Source: Candidatus Levyibacteriota bacterium (GTDB lineage: Bacteria; Patescibacteria; Microgenomatia; Levybacterales; UBA12049). Taken from it: a DNA stretch of 20,664 nucleotides. The position numbers and the translations under genes are program-made. The notes beneath the pieces are model-generated. The model saw only the letters and a list, made by a program, of their open reading frames with translations. It did no database searches and was not told the origin of the DNA. Where the stretch lies: the NCBI GenBank assembly GCA_003173915.1, contig PPGL01000016.1, forward strand, positions 1 through 20,664. Direction: 5' to 3'. This document shows positions 7,478 to 14,398 of this stretch, piece after piece (position 1 is the first letter of the stretch; every line of letters begins with the position of its first letter).

Positions 7478-7681
7478 ATTCGACAAGCTCATACTCCTGA
7501 GCACAAAAAAAGACCTCCCGCGGTCCCATCCTTTATTCTTTAAGGTATTTCTCCTTAAAGCTCTTGGGCCGACTCCGCAACGCTGACATCGACTGCTGTA
7601 TTTAACGGTTTAGCTTCCGTAAGGCATTTTGGCCTTCAGCTCCTGGATCGTGACTCCAGTCAAGCGCTTTTCTTTCTTATT
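7419..7681 (-). promoter_or_regulatory. T-box riboswitch (histidine-specific) leading the tRNA-His/his operon
   Basis: Read on the minus strand, the elements appear in canonical T-box order. Hairpin CTGGA-GTCACGA-TCCAG (7659-7643) carries the triplet CAC (7652-7650) in its loop. Next come hairpin AAGGC/GCCTT (7636-7621) and ACGG-AAGCTAAA-CCGT (7620-7605) with the F-box CCGTTA, whose loop GCT can pair with downstream AGC as a IIA/B-like pseudoknot. Stem III is CTTTAAGG/CCTTAAAG (7560-7538). The antiterminator is AAAGGA [TGGGACC] GCGGGAGGT (7534-7513) pairing with ACCTCTCGT-TCCTTT (7477-7463). The bulge TGGG complements C73-CCA, and C73 is typical of tRNA-His. The antiterminator uses the 5' arm of the terminator, so the two are mutually exclusive. 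Uncharged tRNA-His should permit read-through. Stem I looks very short. The transcription start near 7681 is inferred. Confidence 0.94.
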
Positions 7682-7708
7682 GCATTTATCTTACTACTTT
7701 AGTATACT
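7680..7708 (+). promoter_or_regulatory. Candidate hisS promoter overlapping the his promoter
   Basis: TTGCAT (7680-7685), 17 bases, TATACT (7703-7708) would start transcription near 7715 and give a leader of about 47 bases before hisS. It occupies nearly the same DNA as the leftward his promoter. No Shine-Dalgarno sequence precedes hisS, so a second, near-leaderless start from TATGAT (7744-7749) or TAAAAT (7749-7754) is an alternative. Confidence 0.5.
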
Positions 7709-7716
7709 AAAGTCAA
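7688..7716 (-). promoter_or_regulatory. Promoter of the T-box/tRNA-His/his operon
   Basis: TTGACT (7716-7711), a 17-base spacer, then TAAGAT (7693-7688): a good sigma-70-type promoter placing the transcript start at about 7681, just before the first T-box helix. The spacer contains most of a 16-base perfect palindrome. Confidence 0.82.
7697..7712. promoter_or_regulatory. 16-base perfect palindrome between hisS and the his operon
   Basis: CTTTAGTATACTAAAG is its own reverse complement. It sits between the -35 and -10 of the his promoter and covers the -10 of the overlapping hisS promoter. It could be an operator for a dimeric regulator, or simply a product of the overlapping promoters; no regulator gene is in the window. 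Confidence 0.4.
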
Positions 7717-7761
7717 GGGGTCAAAATATATTGCTCCCTTTTATATGATAAAATAGATAGT

Positions 7762-8997
7762 ATGGATGTACAGACATTAAAAGGCTTTCGGGATTTTTTA
7801 CCGCTTGAGAAAAGAAAGCGGGATTTTGTCCGTGAAAAAATTGTTGAGACGTTTGAACGATTTGGATTCGAGCCACTTGAAACGCCAACACTTGAATACG
7901 CGTCTCTTCTTTTAGGGAAATATGGAGACGAAGCAGATAAATTAGTATACACGTTTGAAGACAGGGGCGAGCGAAAAATTGGATTACGGTATGACCAAAC
8001 TGTTCCAACTGCCAGAGTTCTTGCACAATATGTCAACGAGCTTCCTCGTTTTTTTCGTCGATATCAAATTCAGAATGTCTTTCGAGCAGACAAGCCACAA
8101 AAGGGACGATATCGAGAATTTACTCAGTGTGACGCAGATGTTTTTGGAACCACCTCCCCACTCGCAGATGCAGAAATTTTAGCAACTTCATACTTTGCAT
8201 TTCAAAATGTTGGGTACCCAGAAACAATTTTAAAAATTAATGACAGACAAACTCTCTTTACAACCCTTGAGCCTTTTGCAAATGAAAAAGTGAATACCTT
8301 TTCTATCATTCAATCCATAGATAAGTTAGACAAACAAACGAAAGACGAAGTCATTTCCGAACTGACGAATAAAGGTCTTTCAACTGAAAATGCCGTTGGA
8401 GCACTCGAAGCAATTGAAAAAGCAAAACCCTCTGAAAATTTACAGGAAATAATAAAAGCTGCAATTGCTCTTGGGGTTCCGGAAAATGCATTGGTATTTA
8501 ACTCCTCTCTTGCACGAGGACTTGATTATTACACTGGAATGATTTTTGAAATTATGGTAACAGGATATACTGCTGGATCGTGTGGTGGTGGAGGTCGCTA
8601 TGATAAATTAATTGAACAACTTGGAGGACAAAGTGTTCCAGCTGTTGGTTTTGCATTTGGATTTGACAGAATGGTTGAGGCAGCAGAAATGCTTAATCTT
8701 TTTCCAAAAGCAGTGAATCAAACAGCACAAGTACTGGTAACTATTTTCTCCCCCGAGCTTAAAGAGAAATCACTGGAGATTAGTTCGAGACTTCGCTCAA
8801 GTGGTATTAGTACCGAACTTTGGGTAGAGCCAACATCCAAACTGGACAAACAATTTAAATACGCAGACCAAAAAGGTATTCCATTTGCAGTTATTATTGG
8901 TCCAGAAGAAGCAGAAAAAGGAATGGTAACTGTTAAAAATCTAAAAACTCGTGAGCAAAAGCAGATAGCTTTTGACACTCTCCCCACTTTCTTTTAA
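7762..8997 (+). CDS. hisS: Histidyl-tRNA synthetase
   Basis: This 411-residue class II synthetase charges tRNA-His. It shows motif 2 (FRADKPQKGRYREF with TQCDAD following, about 107-126), the histidine-binding ARGLDYYTG at 251-259 with R252, GGGGRYDKL at 276-283, and motif 3 (VGFAFGFDRM, R303). The C-terminal anticodon-binding domain is from about 325. The length is typical. It is divergent from the his operon, whose tRNA-His is its substrate, and the promoters overlap. The start at 7762 matches the family opening (LKGFRDFLP). There is no Shine-Dalgarno sequence, and a -10-like TATGATAAAAT ends 7 bases before the ATG, suggesting a leaderless or very short leader. Confidence 0.98.
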   Translation: MDVQTLKGFRDFLPLEKRKRDFVREKIVETFERFGFEPLETPTLEYASLLLGKYGDEADKLVYTFEDRGERKIGLRYDQTVPTARVLAQYVNELPRFFRRYQIQNVFRADKPQKGRYREFTQCDADVFGTTSPLADAEILATSYFAFQNVGYPETILKINDRQTLFTTLEPFANEKVNTFSIIQSIDKLDKQTKDEVISELTNKGLSTENAVGALEAIEKAKPSENLQEIIKAAIALGVPENALVFNSSLARGLDYYTGMIFEIMVTGYTAGSCGGGGRYDKLIEQLGGQSVPAVGFAFGFDRMVEAAEMLNLFPKAVNQTAQVLVTIFSPELKEKSLEISSRLRSSGISTELWVEPTSKLDKQFKYADQKGIPFAVIIGPEEAEKGMVTVKNLKTREQKQIAFDTLPTFF

Positions 8998-9069
8998 AAT
9001 TAGTCTTATAAAAATATTTAAATTGCTCACTTCGTAGTTAATCTTATTCACTTCCTATACCTTGTAATA

Positions 9070-9099
9070 TTGTAAAACTATAATATTTCATGTTATACT
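9070..9099 (+). promoter_or_regulatory. Promoter for prs giving a leaderless mRNA
   Basis: TTGTAA (9070-9075), 18 bases, TATACT (9094-9099). The ATG at 9106 follows the -10 by only 6 bases, where transcription should begin, so no ribosome-binding leader is possible. The rest of the 108-base gap after hisS is AT-rich with no clear terminator. Confidence 0.65.
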
Positions 9100-9105
9100 T
9101 CACAA

Positions 9106-10188
9106 ATGGGACAAAAATCATCACGCATGCAGCAGAGTCGTCCATCAACACCCGAACGTTTCGATCACGATACGACAGGTGAGTTTATCTCCAGGAGAGG
9201 CCCTCTAGTCTTATTTGCTGGAAGTTCAAATCAACCACTGGCAACAAGAGTACAAGAAGAGTGTAATAGGATGTATGGAACAACTGTTGATTTACTTTTT
9301 CCAATCGAACGCTTCGCAGATGGAGAAGCAAGTGCAACAATTCGTCGCAGTGTACGATCTGCATTTTTGGCTGCAATTCACCCCACTCCACCTCCAGTAG
9401 ATTCCAATATCATGGAAATAGCACTTATGCAAGACGCAGTACTTAATGCATCTGCACGGACAAACCTACTTGTCATCCCTTATTTTGGATATTCTAGGCA
9501 AGATAGACCAACACAGCCAAGACAAGCTATATCTGCAAAAACTATGGCAAAAATTATTCAACTAGGAAGGCCACGAGAGATTATTCTTATAGACATTCAT
9601 TCTGAACCAGAGGTGGCGTTTTTTGATAACAACATATCAACAGTAACAAACTTAACTGCTGTTCCAATCCTTGCTGAGGCCATAGTACAAAACAGTTCAC
9701 CAGAGGACCTTGCAAATACCATAGTTGTTTCCCCAGATAAAGGAGGTCTTGCTCGAGCAAGAAATTTAAATAAAAGACTAGGAACAAATAGACCAACCAT
9801 AGCATTTATAGACAAAGAAAGAGACCCCGAAATCCCTGATAAAGTTACGGCAAATGGAATGTCCGGCAATGTTGCAGGCTATAACGTGTTACTTGGTGAC
9901 GACATTTTGGCTACAGGCAATACCCTTTCAGAAGCAATCAGGTTATGTCACCAGCAAGGAGCAAAGGCAATAGATATTGCTGTCACTCATGCTCTCTGGA
10001 CGGGTGATGCGTTTGAAAGGCTGGTAGAGTCTCCCCTTGTACGACATATTTATGTTACCGATACTGTGGCTCAACCCGAAAGAGTTTTGAAGTCAGAAAA
10101 GGTCATAGTTACCTCCGTAGCACCTTTAATAGCAAAAGCAGTTAGAAGAGTCCATGCTGGAGAATCAGTGAGTGAATTATCCCAGTAA
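9106..10188 (+). CDS. prs: Ribose-phosphate pyrophosphokinase (PRPP synthetase)
   Basis: The 360-residue enzyme makes PRPP from ribose 5-phosphate and ATP. Family motifs in order are LFAGSSNQPLA (36-46), ERFADGEA (68-75), IPYFGYSRQDR (124-134, ATP site), the IDIHSE histidine H165, VVSPDKGG (207-214), the flexible-loop K237-x-R239 in DKERD, and the PRPP-binding loop LLGDDILATGNTL (262-274). About 30 N-terminal residues precede the normal start and have low complexity (S, R, Q, T). PRPP is the substrate of HisG and of the phosphoribosyltransferase at 14396-14932, so its place next to the his locus makes metabolic sense. The start is fixed by the -10 box six bases upstream. Confidence 0.93.
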   Translation: MGQKSSRMQQSRPSTPERFDHDTTGEFISRRGPLVLFAGSSNQPLATRVQEECNRMYGTTVDLLFPIERFADGEASATIRRSVRSAFLAAIHPTPPPVDSNIMEIALMQDAVLNASARTNLLVIPYFGYSRQDRPTQPRQAISAKTMAKIIQLGRPREIILIDIHSEPEVAFFDNNISTVTNLTAVPILAEAIVQNSSPEDLANTIVVSPDKGGLARARNLNKRLGTNRPTIAFIDKERDPEIPDKVTANGMSGNVAGYNVLLGDDILATGNTLSEAIRLCHQQGAKAIDIAVTHALWTGDAFERLVESPLVRHIYVTDTVAQPERVLKSEKVIVTSVAPLIAKAVRRVHAGESVSELSQ

Positions 10189-10202
10189 AAAGCCTGCTTG
10201 AG

Positions 10203-10231
10203 TTGTCTTTTTTGAGAATTTTTGGTATACT
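10203..10231 (+). promoter_or_regulatory. Promoter for rpmE giving a leaderless mRNA
   Basis: TTGTCT (10203-10208), 17 bases, TATACT (10226-10231). The rpmE ATG at 10241 starts 9 bases after the -10, so the leader is 0-3 bases. The TATACT hexamer is identical to that of prs. Confidence 0.7.
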
Positions 10232-10240
10232 AAACTAACT

Positions 10241-10540
10241 ATGAAGGCAAATACACACCCAACATACTATCCAGAGGCTAAAGTCGTCTGTGCGTGTGGC
10301 AACACATTCACCGTAGGCTCAACTGTGCCTTCAATTCATGTCGAACTCTGCAGTAACTGTCACCCATTCTACACAGGAGCGCAAAAATTTGTTGATACAG
10401 CCTCCCTTATTCAAAAATTCCAGGCAAAGCAACAAAAAGCACAACAATTCAAAGTTACTGTACAGAAGAAAAAGGAAGAAGAAACACGAAAGTCTCAAGG
10501 CCCCAAGACACTTGCAGAAATGCTCGCAGCCCTCAAGTAG
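10241..10540 (+). CDS. rpmE: 50S ribosomal protein L31 with lysine-rich tail
   Basis: The first about 65 residues are a standard L31 of the zinc-binding type: [18 protein letters not shown], then [21 protein letters not shown], with two CxxC-like pairs as zinc ligands. L31 bridges the central protuberance of the 50S and the 30S head. At 99 residues it is about 30 longer than common L31 proteins. The extra C-terminus is rich in K, Q and E ([11 protein letters not shown]) and ends in a small amphipathic segment (LAEMLAALK). It has its own promoter and precedes prfA, a common neighbour in bacteria. Confidence 0.95.
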   Translation: MKANTHPTYYPEAKVVCACGNTFTVGSTVPSIHVELCSNCHPFYTGAQKFVDTASLIQKFQAKQQKAQQFKVTVQKKKEEETRKSQGPKTLAEMLAALK

Positions 10541-10556
10541 CAGCCTCAACCTTTTG

Positions 10557-10634
10557 TCATCCTGGAGGGAGTGAAACAACCGATAGGATCCCCGAGAAAG
10601 ATGCTATCGCTTCATTATATTCGCTCCAGCATGA
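10557..10634. repeat. Palindromic repeat element in the rpmE-prfA gap
   Basis: The 78-base element has inverted ends TCATCCTGGAG and CTCCAGCATGA (10 of 11 complementary) and an inner pair CGATAG/CTATCG. Its ends and general pattern (GTCATYCTG...GATCC...CAGNATGA) match the two elements inside murB. It has no T-run and is not an obvious terminator. Confidence 0.75.
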
Positions 10635-10652
10635 TAAGAATAAGGATTTTTC

Positions 10653-10687
10653 CTTGCTTCTTGATTCTTAATTCTTTATTCTAAACT
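10653..10687 (+). promoter_or_regulatory. Heptamer tract containing the likely prfA promoter
   Basis: Five tandem 7-base units (CTTGCTT, CTTGATT, CTTAATT, CTTTATT, CTAAACT) run up to the prfA start codon. Within them, TTGCTT (10654-10659), 17 bases, TATTCT (10677-10682) forms a plausible promoter, with the ATG 6 bases beyond the -10. The promoter may thus be supplied by the repeat itself. Co-transcription from rpmE is also possible. Confidence 0.5.
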
Positions 10688-10688
10688 T

Positions 10689-11579
10689 ATGGATGACTAT
10701 CGATACGTACAACTTGCCGAACTTGAGCAAAAAATTGAGGAAACAAAAGCCCTCATGACTGATCCTGATTTTGTCGAACTTGCGACACAAGAACTTGCGA
10801 GTCTTGAAGAACAAAAAAAACAGCTCGAAGAAAGCCTCAAAGGTAACGACGAAGATGAGGACACTCTTGACCAAAGAAACGTTATTTTGGAAATGAAAGG
10901 CGCTGCAGGAGGAGAAGAAGCAAAATTATGGGGAGACGAACTGCTTCGCATGTATTCCCGCTTTGCACAAATAAAAGGATACAAGATTGAGCAACTTGAT
11001 GAAAATGTTATAAAAATTGTAGGCAGAGATTCATTTGGACTTTTTAAGTACGAGGCAGGAGTCCACAGAGTCCAAAGAATTCCAACGACAGAAAAGCGAG
11101 GAAGAATTCATACCTCAACAGCAACTGTTTCTATTTTACCCGAACTCGAAGATATCGACCTGCATATTAACCCAGACGACATAGAATTTGAAGCATTCCG
11201 AAGTGGCGGACACGGCGGACAAAATGTAAATAAAGTGTCAACTGCTGTACGACTCAAACACAAACCCACAGGAATTGTTGTATCTTGTCAGACTGAACGT
11301 TTCCAGGGACAAAATCGCGAAATTGCTATGGAAATGCTTCGTGCAAAACTCTGGGAAATGGAAGTTGAGAAAAGGCAAGAAGAAATTGGATCCTTAAAAT
11401 CTACGCAAGTTGGTCGTGGCATGCGAGCGGAAAAAATTCGAACATACAATTTTCCTCAAGATAGAGTTACCGACCACCGAATTAATCAGTCTTGGCATAA
11501 TTTACCAAAAATTATGGATGGAGAAATTAATGATATTGTGGCAGAAACCAAACAAGCTCTAGAAAATCAAGAAAATTAA
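10689..11579 (+). CDS. prfA: Peptide chain release factor 1, short N-terminal domain
   Basis: The 296-residue protein reads UAA and UAG stops. RF1 identity comes from the tripeptide P132-T-T134 (PxT class, in [16 protein letters not shown]), in contrast to SPF in RF2. The catalytic GGQ is at 176-178 ([11 protein letters not shown]). Compared with the usual about 360 residues it is roughly 60 shorter, all missing before the codon-recognition domain. An in-frame TGA lies 27 bases upstream with no ATG between, so this is not a misplaced start. The lost part is domain 1, which in other bacteria contacts the L11 region. No prmC methyltransferase gene is adjacent. Confidence 0.95.
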   Translation: MDDYRYVQLAELEQKIEETKALMTDPDFVELATQELASLEEQKKQLEESLKGNDEDEDTLDQRNVILEMKGAAGGEEAKLWGDELLRMYSRFAQIKGYKIEQLDENVIKIVGRDSFGLFKYEAGVHRVQRIPTTEKRGRIHTSTATVSILPELEDIDLHINPDDIEFEAFRSGGHGGQNVNKVSTAVRLKHKPTGIVVSCQTERFQGQNREIAMEMLRAKLWEMEVEKRQEEIGSLKSTQVGRGMRAEKIRTYNFPQDRVTDHRINQSWHNLPKIMDGEINDIVAETKQALENQEN

Positions 11580-11589
11580 TCTAGTAACC

Positions 11590-13275
11590 CTATTGAGCTA
11601 AATACACTTTTTCTTTTTCTCGAAGTTCTTCTAATTTTTCTGTTTCTTCAGACTTTAATGCTCTGGCAATTTGTTTGCCGCTTGCAATGTGAGGCATCAC
11701 AACATAATCCGCACCTGCTGCGTAATATGCACGGGCTTCATCTGTATCATAAGCAACAACAATAACTTTCGGACGTTTGGACAAATGCTGGACAAATTTT
11801 ATAATATGGATATTATCATTTTTATCAGAAATGGTCGAAATTACATACTTTGCTTTTGCAACATTTGCGTGTTCTGCAATATCTCCATCAATAATATCTC
11901 CAAAAACAGTCGGAATTCCTTTCTCGGTAAGTGTTTTAATCATCTCTGGATCAAAATCAACAACAAGAAATTGGTCCGCATTATTTCCTAACACATCAAT
12001 AATTGTGTGTCCCATACGAGTTGCTCCAATAAGAATCGTGTGATCAGTCATTTGTTGTGAATTGTGTGTAATAGTTTCTCCTCTCCCCTTTCTCCATTCA
12101 ATAAATCCAAGATATTTTTCAAGAAGTACATACATCTTATTAATATGAGAAATTGTATAAGAAGACCAAACAAAACTCACAATGCCAACAAGAGTAATCA
12201 TTGAAAGCACCGAAGAAGGAATACTTCCTGACTTATTTCCTAGAAGCATAATAATGAAAGAAAATTCAGACAACTGACCAATACTGAGACCTGTAAAAAA
12301 AGATGTGCGTTTTCTATATGCAAAAAGACTAAGAAAGGCCATCACAAGAAAAGGTTTTATGACAACAACAAGAATAGTAAGAATAATCGCAAGAAAAATA
12401 GTATTTTCAATATTCCCAATTCCAAGCTGTGCTCCCAAAAAAACAAAAAATAAAGTAACAAAAAAATCACGAAGCGGTCTTACTTTAGCGACAATTTGAA
12501 TATTTTCTACAGCATTTGCCAAAGAAATTCCTGCCAAAAATCCCCCGATTTCTATAGAAAATCCAACCCATGGACTTGCAACAATTCCCGCAATACCAAA
12601 GACCCATGCTAAGCTAAATAAAAATAATAGCTCTTGCGATTGTGAGATAACGTGAAACATATGCGGCACGATTTTACGACTTAAAAAAGCAACAATGGCA
12701 AAAAGCACAATTCCCTTTGCAGCAATGCCAACAAGAGAAAACATTGTTGCAAGTGCAGACACTTCTGGTTTATATCCAGAAACAATCATCAGAAAAAGAA
12801 TTGCAAAAACATCTTGCACAAGTAAAATACCAACAGCAAGCTTGCCATGCAAACTCTTTAAATCTTTTTGGTCTGCAAGAAGTTTTACAACAATAATAGT
12901 ACTAGAAAACGCAACCGCTGCCCCTATGTAAAAAGCAATAAGTGGTCCTAAACCAAAAAGCAGTGAAAATCCAAATCCGAGTGCAGCAGTACCAATAACT
13001 TGTAAAATACCAACAATAATAACAACTTTTCCTATCGATCGAAGGTCGTTTAGCTTAAGTTCGAGACCTAAAAGAAACAATAATAATGTGATGCCAAGTT
13101 CGGAAAAGTTTTGTAGCACTTCAAATGAAGGACCTTGAATAAATCCAAATGGACCAATAAGCATGCCTGTGAGAATATATGCAAGAATTGGAGGTTGTTT
13201 GAAAGCGCGGAATACAATTGCAAGACATGTTGCTATACACAAAATGAGAGTAATTTCAAAAAAAATGTTTCCCAC
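11590..13275 (-). CDS. Kef/CPA2-type cation:proton antiporter with RCK (TrkA-N) domain
   Basis: This 561-residue membrane protein has about 12 hydrophobic segments in residues 1-390, including LAYILTGMLIGP (31-42), LLLFLLGLEL (64-73) and SSTIIVVKLL (124-133). The ion-binding pair is Q154-D155 (GILLVQDVFAIL), as in Kef-type electroneutral exchangers rather than the ND pair of NapA. A cytoplasmic RCK domain follows at about 410-535 (DHTILIGATRMGHTI, LVVDFDP, FGDIIDGD). The likely role is K+ or Na+ export coupled to proton entry, gated by the RCK domain. It starts with GTG at 13275, six bases after a TGTTACAAT extended -10 box. It converges on prfA with a 10-base gap and no clear terminator. Confidence 0.9.
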   Translation of the reverse strand: MGNIFFEITLILCIATCLAIVFRAFKQPPILAYILTGMLIGPFGFIQGPSFEVLQNFSELGITLLLFLLGLELKLNDLRSIGKVVIIVGILQVIGTAALGFGFSLLFGLGPLIAFYIGAAVAFSSTIIVVKLLADQKDLKSLHGKLAVGILLVQDVFAILFLMIVSGYKPEVSALATMFSLVGIAAKGIVLFAIVAFLSRKIVPHMFHVISQSQELLFLFSLAWVFGIAGIVASPWVGFSIEIGGFLAGISLANAVENIQIVAKVRPLRDFFVTLFFVFLGAQLGIGNIENTIFLAIILTILVVVIKPFLVMAFLSLFAYRKRTSFFTGLSIGQLSEFSFIIMLLGNKSGSIPSSVLSMITLVGIVSFVWSSYTISHINKMYVLLEKYLGFIEWRKGRGETITHNSQQMTDHTILIGATRMGHTIIDVLGNNADQFLVVDFDPEMIKTLTEKGIPTVFGDIIDGDIAEHANVAKAKYVISTISDKNDNIHIIKFVQHLSKRPKVIVVAYDTDEARAYYAAGADYVVMPHIASGKQIARALKSEETEKLEELREKEKVYLAQ

Positions 13276-13281
13276 AAATTT

Positions 13282-13290
13282 ATTGTAACA
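13282..13290 (-). promoter_or_regulatory. Extended -10 promoter of the antiporter gene
   Basis: TGTTACAAT on the minus strand has the TGn-extended -10 form. The GTG start codon follows 6 bases later, implying a leaderless transcript starting at or next to GTG. Only a weak -35 (TTTCTA, 17 bases upstream) is seen and there is no Shine-Dalgarno sequence. Confidence 0.5.
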
Positions 13291-13330
13291 ACCTTTTGTT
13301 TGTTTAGAAAGAGATGATTCAAAACGGGAA

Positions 13331-13358
13331 GTTATGAATTGTGAGTTTTTAGATTAGG
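13331..13358. repeat. Heptamer tract at the 3' end of the acyltransferase gene
   Basis: Units GTTATGA, ATTGTGA, GTTTTTA and GATTAGG follow each other in register across the stop codon and the last codons (NLKTHNS) of the acyltransferase-3 gene. It is the least regular of the period-7 tracts here. Confidence 0.45.
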
Positions 13359-14339
13359 GTTTACCGAGCGATTCGAAACTCTTTGCGCTACACTTCTTGT
13401 ATATACCAAACACCACTGAACAAATAGCGATGTAGCAAAAACAGCAAGAAAGAATGTTACCCAGTTAAAATGAATCCATCCAAATGTCCAGGAAATAAGA
13501 TAAAGAAAAATATAATGAATAAAGTAAATTTCATAAGAATAGAAACTTAAAAAATTTAATAATCCAGTTGCGGGAAACCAATTGAATATGCCCCGCTTTA
13601 CAAGAAAATGTAGTAATGCAATGGAAAAAATACCATATGATAAAAAGTACAGATTTGGTGGATATTTATTATCATAAAATGTTAATGAGTGTTGCATACT
13701 AACTTCAAGAAAACGCAAACCAAGATATATTCCTCCACCAACAATAAGCGAAAGTGGATAAAACCATTTTTTTGTATGGAATTTTGCTAAAAGTAATGTA
13801 TAGATAATAAGAAGTGAATATGGTAACCACATAATAATTTTATAATCGTATGGCCACTTGAAAAAAATAAATATGACAGAACTAAAAAGTACAATGAGTG
13901 AAAAGATAAGAAATCCCAATTTGGTTTTATTCCATAGAAATGCAACAAGAGGTATAACAAATGTGAGTTGTAAAAAAAGTAACACTAACCAATTAATATC
14001 AATTGCTCCAATCAGAAAAATTGATTGTTGAAAAAAACTCATTGTGAGTCTGTGCGGTTCGTGAAGATATACTGCTCCCCAAAAAAAAATCATAAAAATA
14101 TAATATGGAACAAGAAGTCGAATAAATCTTTTTTTAATGTAGGACAAAGCAAATTTTGGAGTTTTGATAAAAAATAAAAATGCCGAACACATAATAAATA
14201 CCGGAACTGCAAATTGACTCCAGTCCCACAGTTGTTCGACAAGTGGAGAGGTTGACAAAAAATAGGCATTGGTATGAATAAGAATCATGGCAAACATTGC
14301 AAATCCTCGCATCATATCAATTTCAACAAAACGCTTCAT
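13332..14339 (-). CDS. Acyltransferase-3 family integral membrane protein
   Basis: The 335-residue protein has around ten hydrophobic segments. The N-terminus RFVEIDMMRGFAMFAMILIH carries the family pattern RxxxID..RG....V/M..H with the catalytic-type histidine at about residue 22. It is followed by a second segment FIMCSAFLFF and KKRFIRLLVPYYIF, typical of acyltransferase-3 proteins. Such proteins transfer acyl (often acetyl) groups to sugars of cell-surface polymers at the membrane; the substrate cannot be told from the sequence. The last residues are encoded by heptamer repeats, so the C-terminus may have been extended by the repeat. It stands upstream of the antiporter on the same strand, with a heptamer-filled gap to the gene before it. 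Confidence 0.8.
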   Translation of the reverse strand: MKRFVEIDMMRGFAMFAMILIHTNAYFLSTSPLVEQLWDWSQFAVPVFIMCSAFLFFIKTPKFALSYIKKRFIRLLVPYYIFMIFFWGAVYLHEPHRLTMSFFQQSIFLIGAIDINWLVLLFLQLTFVIPLVAFLWNKTKLGFLIFSLIVLFSSVIFIFFKWPYDYKIIMWLPYSLLIIYTLLLAKFHTKKWFYPLSLIVGGGIYLGLRFLEVSMQHSLTFYDNKYPPNLYFLSYGIFSIALLHFLVKRGIFNWFPATGLLNFLSFYSYEIYFIHYIFLYLISWTFGWIHFNWVTFFLAVFATSLFVQWCLVYTRSVAQRVSNRSVNPNLKTHNS

Positions 14340-14342
14340 ATG

Positions 14343-14398
14343 AGTTGATAGTTAATAGTTGATAGTATTTCCATAGACCATGAACCATAAACCATTTA
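14343..14398. repeat. Eight contiguous heptamers filling an intergenic gap
   Basis: The whole gap between the phosphoribosyltransferase and acyltransferase genes reads in 7-base units: AGTTGAT, AGTTAAT, AGTTGAT, AGTATTT, CCATAGA, CCATGAA, CCATAAA, CCATTTA. Two unit families, AGTTRAT and CCATNNA, stand next to each other, and the last unit enters the phosphoribosyltransferase stop codon. No promoter or terminator is evident. Confidence 0.8.

Noticed and set aside
7502..7521. Short GACC/GGTC hairpin followed by seven T on the minus strand, a possible terminator
   Set aside because: The stem has only four pairs and lies within the T-box antiterminator region; the 23-position stem at 7424-7477 is a far better terminator and fits the T-box switch.
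7392..7586. 64-residue plus-strand ORF opposite the T-box leader
   Set aside because: It is antisense to the tRNA and riboswitch, whose structure fully explains the sequence; the product has no protein-like features.
10557..10634. Palindromic element as an rpmE terminator
   Set aside because: It has no T-run on either side, and its sequence family recurs inside murB, so it is better described as a mobile-type repeat.
10689..11579. Calling the release factor RF2
   Set aside because: The recognition tripeptide is P-T-T (PxT class), not SPF, and the GRIHTS context is that of RF1.
14343..14398. Heptamer tract as a CRISPR array
   Set aside because: There are no spacers and units are only 7 bases long; no cas genes are present.
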